From GWE2-42-39 sp963668595 (lineage in GTDB: Bacteria > Bacteroidota > Bacteroidia > Bacteroidales > Prolixibacteraceae): DNA of 64,000 bases. The position numbers and the translations under genes are program-made. The stretch lies in the NCBI GenBank assembly GCA_963668595.1, contig OY764876.1, positions 1,736,001 to 1,800,000 on the forward strand, written 5' to 3'. The notes beneath the pieces were generated by a model. It made no database searches and was not told the origin of the DNA. It worked only from the letters and a program-made list of their open reading frames with translations. Within the stretch, counting starts at the first letter, position 1. Each line of letters begins with the position of its first letter. Shown piece by piece: positions 60,738-64,000 of the stretch.

Positions 60738-62912
60738 TTAATCGGCACGGGAAACATGTATCACGCCCCGAATATTTTTCAATTTATGTAATAAGAAATC
60801 GAGATGATCGACATTATTCACAAAGACACGCAATATTCCTTCAAATTCGCCACCATCTGATTCGATGTTGATTGATCGCATTTGAATGCCAACATCTTTG
60901 GCTATAACCAGCGAAATTTGCGACACAATATCTGTATCGTTATGCCCCGATATACGAATAACAGCCTGAAAAGAAGAGCGTTTTCCTGTTTCGCGCCATT
61001 TGGCATGAATAACCCGGTACGGATATCGCTGTATCATTTGTGGTGCATTCGGACATGTTTTTCGATGTATTTTTATTCCTTCCTGAATGGTCACAAAACC
61101 GAAAATATCGTCGCCAAAAATTGGATTACAACAAGGAGCCAGTTTGTAAATGACACTCTTTATGTTGTTATCAATCACCAAAAAATCGTCATCCCCTGAA
61201 AATTCCAGTTCCTTTATCTGGTCTTTCGACAACACTTCCGAAACGGTTTGTTTGGCGGTATTTTCGTCTTTCTCGACCAGTAATTCTTTTATTGCCAGCG
61301 TGTCAATTTTCCCTATTGCAATGTGATAATACAAATCCTGAGCTAATTTAAATTTGTAATGTTTCAGCAATTTGCGAATGGTCTCATCGTTATAAGTCAA
61401 TTTCCAGTTTTTCATTTTCCGCAGCAGCATTTCCTTACCGTTTTCTGCCTCGCGTTTCACCTCTTCATTCAAGCTGGCTTTAATCCGGCTTTTTGCCTTG
61501 CTGGTCACCACAAAGTCGAGCCAGTCCATTTTGGGACGCTGACTGTTCGAGGTATCAATCGAAATTAAATCACCATTTTTCAGTTTATGTTTTAAGGTGA
61601 CATTTTTCCCGTTTACTTTTCCGCCAACACACTTATCACCTACATGCGAGTGTATTTCGTAAGCAAAATCGAGCAAAGTAGCTCCGGCCGATAATTTCCG
61701 CAGATCACCTTTGGGAGTAAACACAAAAATCTCATCTTCATAAACATTCATCTTGAAATCGTCGATGAAATCAGCAACGGTCACATCCGGATTTTCGAGA
61801 ATTTCGCGCACCGATGCCAGCCACTTTTCCATTTCTGCATTCGATTGGCCTCCTTTGTATTTCCAATGAGCAGCCAAACCTTTTTCAGCAATCTCATCCA
61901 TCCGGCGGGTTCGAATCTGAATTTCCACCCATTTGCCATGAGGCCCAAGTACTGTTGTATGCAGCGACTCATAACCATTCGACTTGGGAATGGTAATCCA
62001 ATCGCGCATACGTTTGGGATTCGCTTGATACTCTTCGGTTACAATCGAATAAACCTGCCAACAGTCTGATTTTTCGTTTTCCAAGTCGGTATCCAAAATG
62101 ACACGAATTGCAAACAGGTCATATACTTCATCAAAATCGACCTGCTGATTTTTCATTTTACGCCAAATCGAATTAATTGCCTTTGTTCTGGCTTTCATAT
62201 CGAATTTAAAGCCTTTTTTTGTCAGCTTTTCTTCGATTGGCTTTACAAATTCAGCAACAAAACTGGCACGTTCTAAATCCGTCTCTTTCAAACGGGTAAG
62301 GACGTAAGTATAATTTTCTGGGTGCATAAATTTCAGGCATAAGTCGGAGAGCTCTGAATTGATATTATACAATCCCAAACGATGAGCCAGCGGCGCATAC
62401 AAATGAGAAGTTTCAACCGAAATTTTATACTGAACATCTGGATTCTGATGCTCCAAACGGCGCATAACCTGCAGGCGATCGGCAATTTTAGTTAAAATTA
62501 CACGCACATCGCCGGCCAGAGCCAGCATCAGCTTTCGAAAGTTTTCCGGATGCAAATCAACAGTATCAGTTCCCAGTGCATTGATTTTTGACATTCCTTC
62601 CAGAATATCGGCAACCGTAACTCCGAATTTCTGCACCAACACCGATCGTTCTGCTTTATAGTCGTGCCCCTCGTAGGCCACATTATGTAATAAACTAGCC
62701 CGAACGGAATCAACGCCTAAGCCAATTTCTTTTACGACAATCATTGCTACCTCAAGCGAATGCTCAAGAATAACTTCCCCGGTTTCCCACTGCCGGTCCC
62801 CCAAAATTTCCGAAGCAAACGAAAAAGCCTCACGTACTTTTTCAATATCTTCTGCAGAAAATGTTCTCGAACAATAGCCGATTAATTCATCCAAACGCGC
62901 AGTTATATCCAT
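60738..62912 (-). CDS. RelA/SpoT-type (p)ppGpp synthetase with degenerate hydrolase site
   Basis: A 724-residue long-form RSH protein: HD region (about 25-170), synthetase (about 220-340; YDLFAIRVILDTD, IPKSNGYESLHTTVLGP, VEIQIRTRRMDEIAEKG), TGS (about 390-450; FVFTPKGDLRKLSAGATLLDFAYEIH), zinc-finger-like (YKLAPCCNPIFGDDI) and ACT (about 640-724). In the HD region the HD pair is HN (SLLHNVAYEGHD), the following ED is YE, and the Arg of the family is Trp (RQWETGE), while EHSLEVA and TKIADRL are kept. The hydrolase site is therefore probably dead, so the enzyme should be a synthetase only, and a second, hydrolysing RSH must be elsewhere. Confidence 0.93.
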   Translation of the reverse strand: MDITARLDELIGYCSRTFSAEDIEKVREAFSFASEILGDRQWETGEVILEHSLEVAMIVVKEIGLGVDSVRASLLHNVAYEGHDYKAERSVLVQKFGVTVADILEGMSKINALGTDTVDLHPENFRKLMLALAGDVRVILTKIADRLQVMRRLEHQNPDVQYKISVETSHLYAPLAHRLGLYNINSELSDLCLKFMHPENYTYVLTRLKETDLERASFVAEFVKPIEEKLTKKGFKFDMKARTKAINSIWRKMKNQQVDFDEVYDLFAIRVILDTDLENEKSDCWQVYSIVTEEYQANPKRMRDWITIPKSNGYESLHTTVLGPHGKWVEIQIRTRRMDEIAEKGLAAHWKYKGGQSNAEMEKWLASVREILENPDVTVADFIDDFKMNVYEDEIFVFTPKGDLRKLSAGATLLDFAYEIHSHVGDKCVGGKVNGKNVTLKHKLKNGDLISIDTSNSQRPKMDWLDFVVTSKAKSRIKASLNEEVKREAENGKEMLLRKMKNWKLTYNDETIRKLLKHYKFKLAQDLYYHIAIGKIDTLAIKELLVEKDENTAKQTVSEVLSKDQIKELEFSGDDDFLVIDNNIKSVIYKLAPCCNPIFGDDIFGFVTIQEGIKIHRKTCPNAPQMIQRYPYRVIHAKWRETGKRSSFQAVIRISGHNDTDIVSQISLVIAKDVGIQMRSINIESDGGEFEGILRVFVNNVDHLDFLLHKLKNIRGVIHVSRAD

Positions 62913-62956
62913 TTCTCCTCTCTTTCTTTTTATAACGCTCCGTACGCAAACAAAAA

Positions 62957-62983
62957 AGGCTGCCCCTGATTGACGGACAGCCT
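62957..62983 (-). terminator. Terminator after ferritin
   Basis: AGGCTG and CAGCCT pair, extended by CC/GG after one mismatch, with a T run on the minus strand (six A before the stem on the plus). It separates ferritin from relA. Confidence 0.75.
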
Positions 62984-63009
62984 AATAATAACATATCATT
63001 ATTTAAAAA

Positions 63010-63522
63010 CTATTCCGTCTGTGTGGCATCCACAAATACTCGCTGTTTCATTTCACGATCGAGCATGAACAAGCCATTTCCTTGTCCATTAATCATGCGT
63101 AGCGTCGCAAGAATTTCATTCACATTGGCTTCTTCTTCCACCTGCTCATCAACAAACCAAGTCAGGAAACTGCGCGTCGCATGATCGCTTTCTGCAATCG
63201 CAATATCCATTAATTTATTAATACGATCTGTTACCAGTTCCTCGTGAGCCAGTGTTTTTTCAAATACGGCAATAATATCTTCAAATTCAGTTTCTACGGC
63301 GGCAATAGGAGCAAGAATCGCACGACCACCACGTTCAACTACATAGTTGAAAAACTTCATTGCATGTGATGTTTCTTCCTGATATTGAACTTTCATCCAG
63401 TTAGCAAAACCAGATAGACCTTTATCTTCAAACCATGCAGCCATTGAAAGATACAAATAGGCTGAGTGGAATTCCGCATTAATCTGTTCGTTAATAGCGA
63501 GTAAAACTTTTTCTTTCAACAT
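63010..63522 (-). CDS. ftnA: Non-haem ferritin
   Basis: A 170-residue four-helix protein that stores iron. Ferroxidase ligands are visible in INAEFHSAYLYLSMAAWFEDKG (first Glu), YQEETSHAMKFFNYV (Glu and His) and ETEFEDIIAVFEKTLAHEEL, and FLTWFVDEQVEEE provides the third part. The length is standard. It is a single-gene unit with its own terminator. Confidence 0.96.
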   Translation of the reverse strand: MLKEKVLLAINEQINAEFHSAYLYLSMAAWFEDKGLSGFANWMKVQYQEETSHAMKFFNYVVERGGRAILAPIAAVETEFEDIIAVFEKTLAHEELVTDRINKLMDIAIAESDHATRSFLTWFVDEQVEEEANVNEILATLRMINGQGNGLFMLDREMKQRVFVDATQTE

Positions 63523-63633
63523 AACTTTTGGCTTTTAATTTCTGATAAAAATAAGCATTTTCATCTACAATCAGAAATATTCGGAACCATCGAAACAGGA
63601 TTTATTTTTCGTCTGTCTTGGCATTTTTCATTA

Positions 63634-64000
63634 CTAACTGAAATCCAGACCAAACTTCTGACGAAGAACCCCCAACTGTGGATTTTTATTAATCATTTCC
63701 TGCAATTTCTCCGAATCAGAATAGATTGTCTTTTTTATTTTATGTGCTTCAACCTTTGTAATCAACTCAATTTTACTGTTGCGCAATTCGCGTCGCAACC
63801 ACGAAACTAAATCGGGTTTTATCAAGCGAATTTCTTCGTCCATAGTTGAACTTCCTACAGGCATATAAAGTTGATAATTCTCCTGCAATTCAGGAACATT
63901 GGATAACGCTGTAAATAAATTGGGGCGATCGTCGTAGCGTTTGATAAAAGTCATCCATTTGGCATGCAGTTGATCCTGCGAAAATGGTTCTTCCTGATCT
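63634..64000 (-). CDS. dnaX: DNA polymerase III gamma/tau subunit, C-terminal part
   Basis: An open frame of 121 codons running to the right edge, so the N-terminus is missing. The residues QLHAKWMTFIKRYDDRPN, ENYQLYMPV, IKPDLVSWLRRELRNSKIEL, and the end KNPQLGVLRQKFGLDFS follow the pattern of the Bacteroidota DnaX C-terminus (domain V-like part of tau). The family call rests on this pattern only, because the ATPase part lies beyond the window. Confidence 0.78.
   Translation of the reverse strand, partial: DQEEPFSQDQLHAKWMTFIKRYDDRPNLFTALSNVPELQENYQLYMPVGSSTMDEEIRLIKPDLVSWLRRELRNSKIELITKVEAHKIKKTIYSDSEKLQEMINKNPQLGVLRQKFGLDFS

Noticed and set aside
1..64000. CRISPR arrays, rRNA genes, replication origin
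   Set aside because: No regular direct repeats with spacers, no rRNA sequence and no clustered DnaA-box pattern were seen.

Overview
The window looks like chromosome of a member of the Bacteroidota, most likely a Bacteroidales/Marinilabiliales-type marine or sediment fermenter (this placement is inference). The signs are a SusC/SusD pair, a type IX secretion sorting tail, promoters of the Bacteroidota form (-33 TTTG, about 20 bp, -7 TAnnTTTG), a DnaX C-terminus of Bacteroidota type, butyrate/acetate kinase fermentation genes and a HydE maturase. Both ends cut genes: a contractile tail sheath at the left and dnaX at the right.

Layout. 1-1434: most of a tail sheath gene of a contractile injection system, whose cluster lies off the left edge. 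2208-6771: an RNA-repair island. It has RtcB ligase and a slipin/SPFH protein on the minus strand, a 690-bp non-coding leader, and a divergent WYL regulator. The leader contains a circularly permuted tRNA fold: every tRNA arm is present, the acceptor end is closed by a loop, and the open ends are at the anticodon stem. This is the architecture known from YrlA-type bacterial Y RNAs, but no Ro60 gene is in view. The WYL regulator carries a C-terminal domain resembling a PhyH-type 2-oxoglutarate dioxygenase whose iron ligands are lost. A 12-bp inverted repeat sits between the two transcription units. 6884-13065: tRNA-Arg(CCG), HD hydrolase with a BFD-like ferredoxin, UPF0316 membrane protein, release factor 3 and an exbB-exbD-tonB operon.

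13094-24000: a GH29 fucosidase lipoprotein, then buk, ptb, ackA, a 3-hydroxyacyl-CoA dehydrogenase homologue and pta (acyl-phosphate fermentation and ATP formation), and a large FAD/Fe-S 2-hydroxyacid dehydrogenase. 24244-33272: secreted peptidylarginine/agmatine deiminase with a sorting tail, HydE, a decayed RAYT transposase with a GC-rich repeat, ABC-F ATPase, RlmB, a 2-hydroxyacid dehydrogenase, an intact Y1 transposase inside an array of short hairpins, and an exported Nif3-like protein.

33495-58189: one long minus-strand polysaccharide-utilisation locus: ROK regulator, SusC, SusD, DUF5018 lipoprotein, two GHL10-like hydrolase paralogues, metallophosphoesterase, MFS sugar porter, DUF5009 acyltransferase-like protein, sodium symporter, DUF4434 protein, AGE epimerase, and two FAD oxidoreductases around a CE2-like esterase. 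It has no recognisable classical endo-acting hydrolase or lyase. An intrinsic terminator follows the susCD-DUF5018 part, and a perfect palindrome lies upstream of susC. 58513-64000: housekeeping genes: TPR proteins, glycerate kinase, a RelA-type enzyme with a broken HD site, ferritin and dnaX. A family of intergenic repeats with the core AACAGCC-N-GGCTGTT is scattered through gaps between genes.
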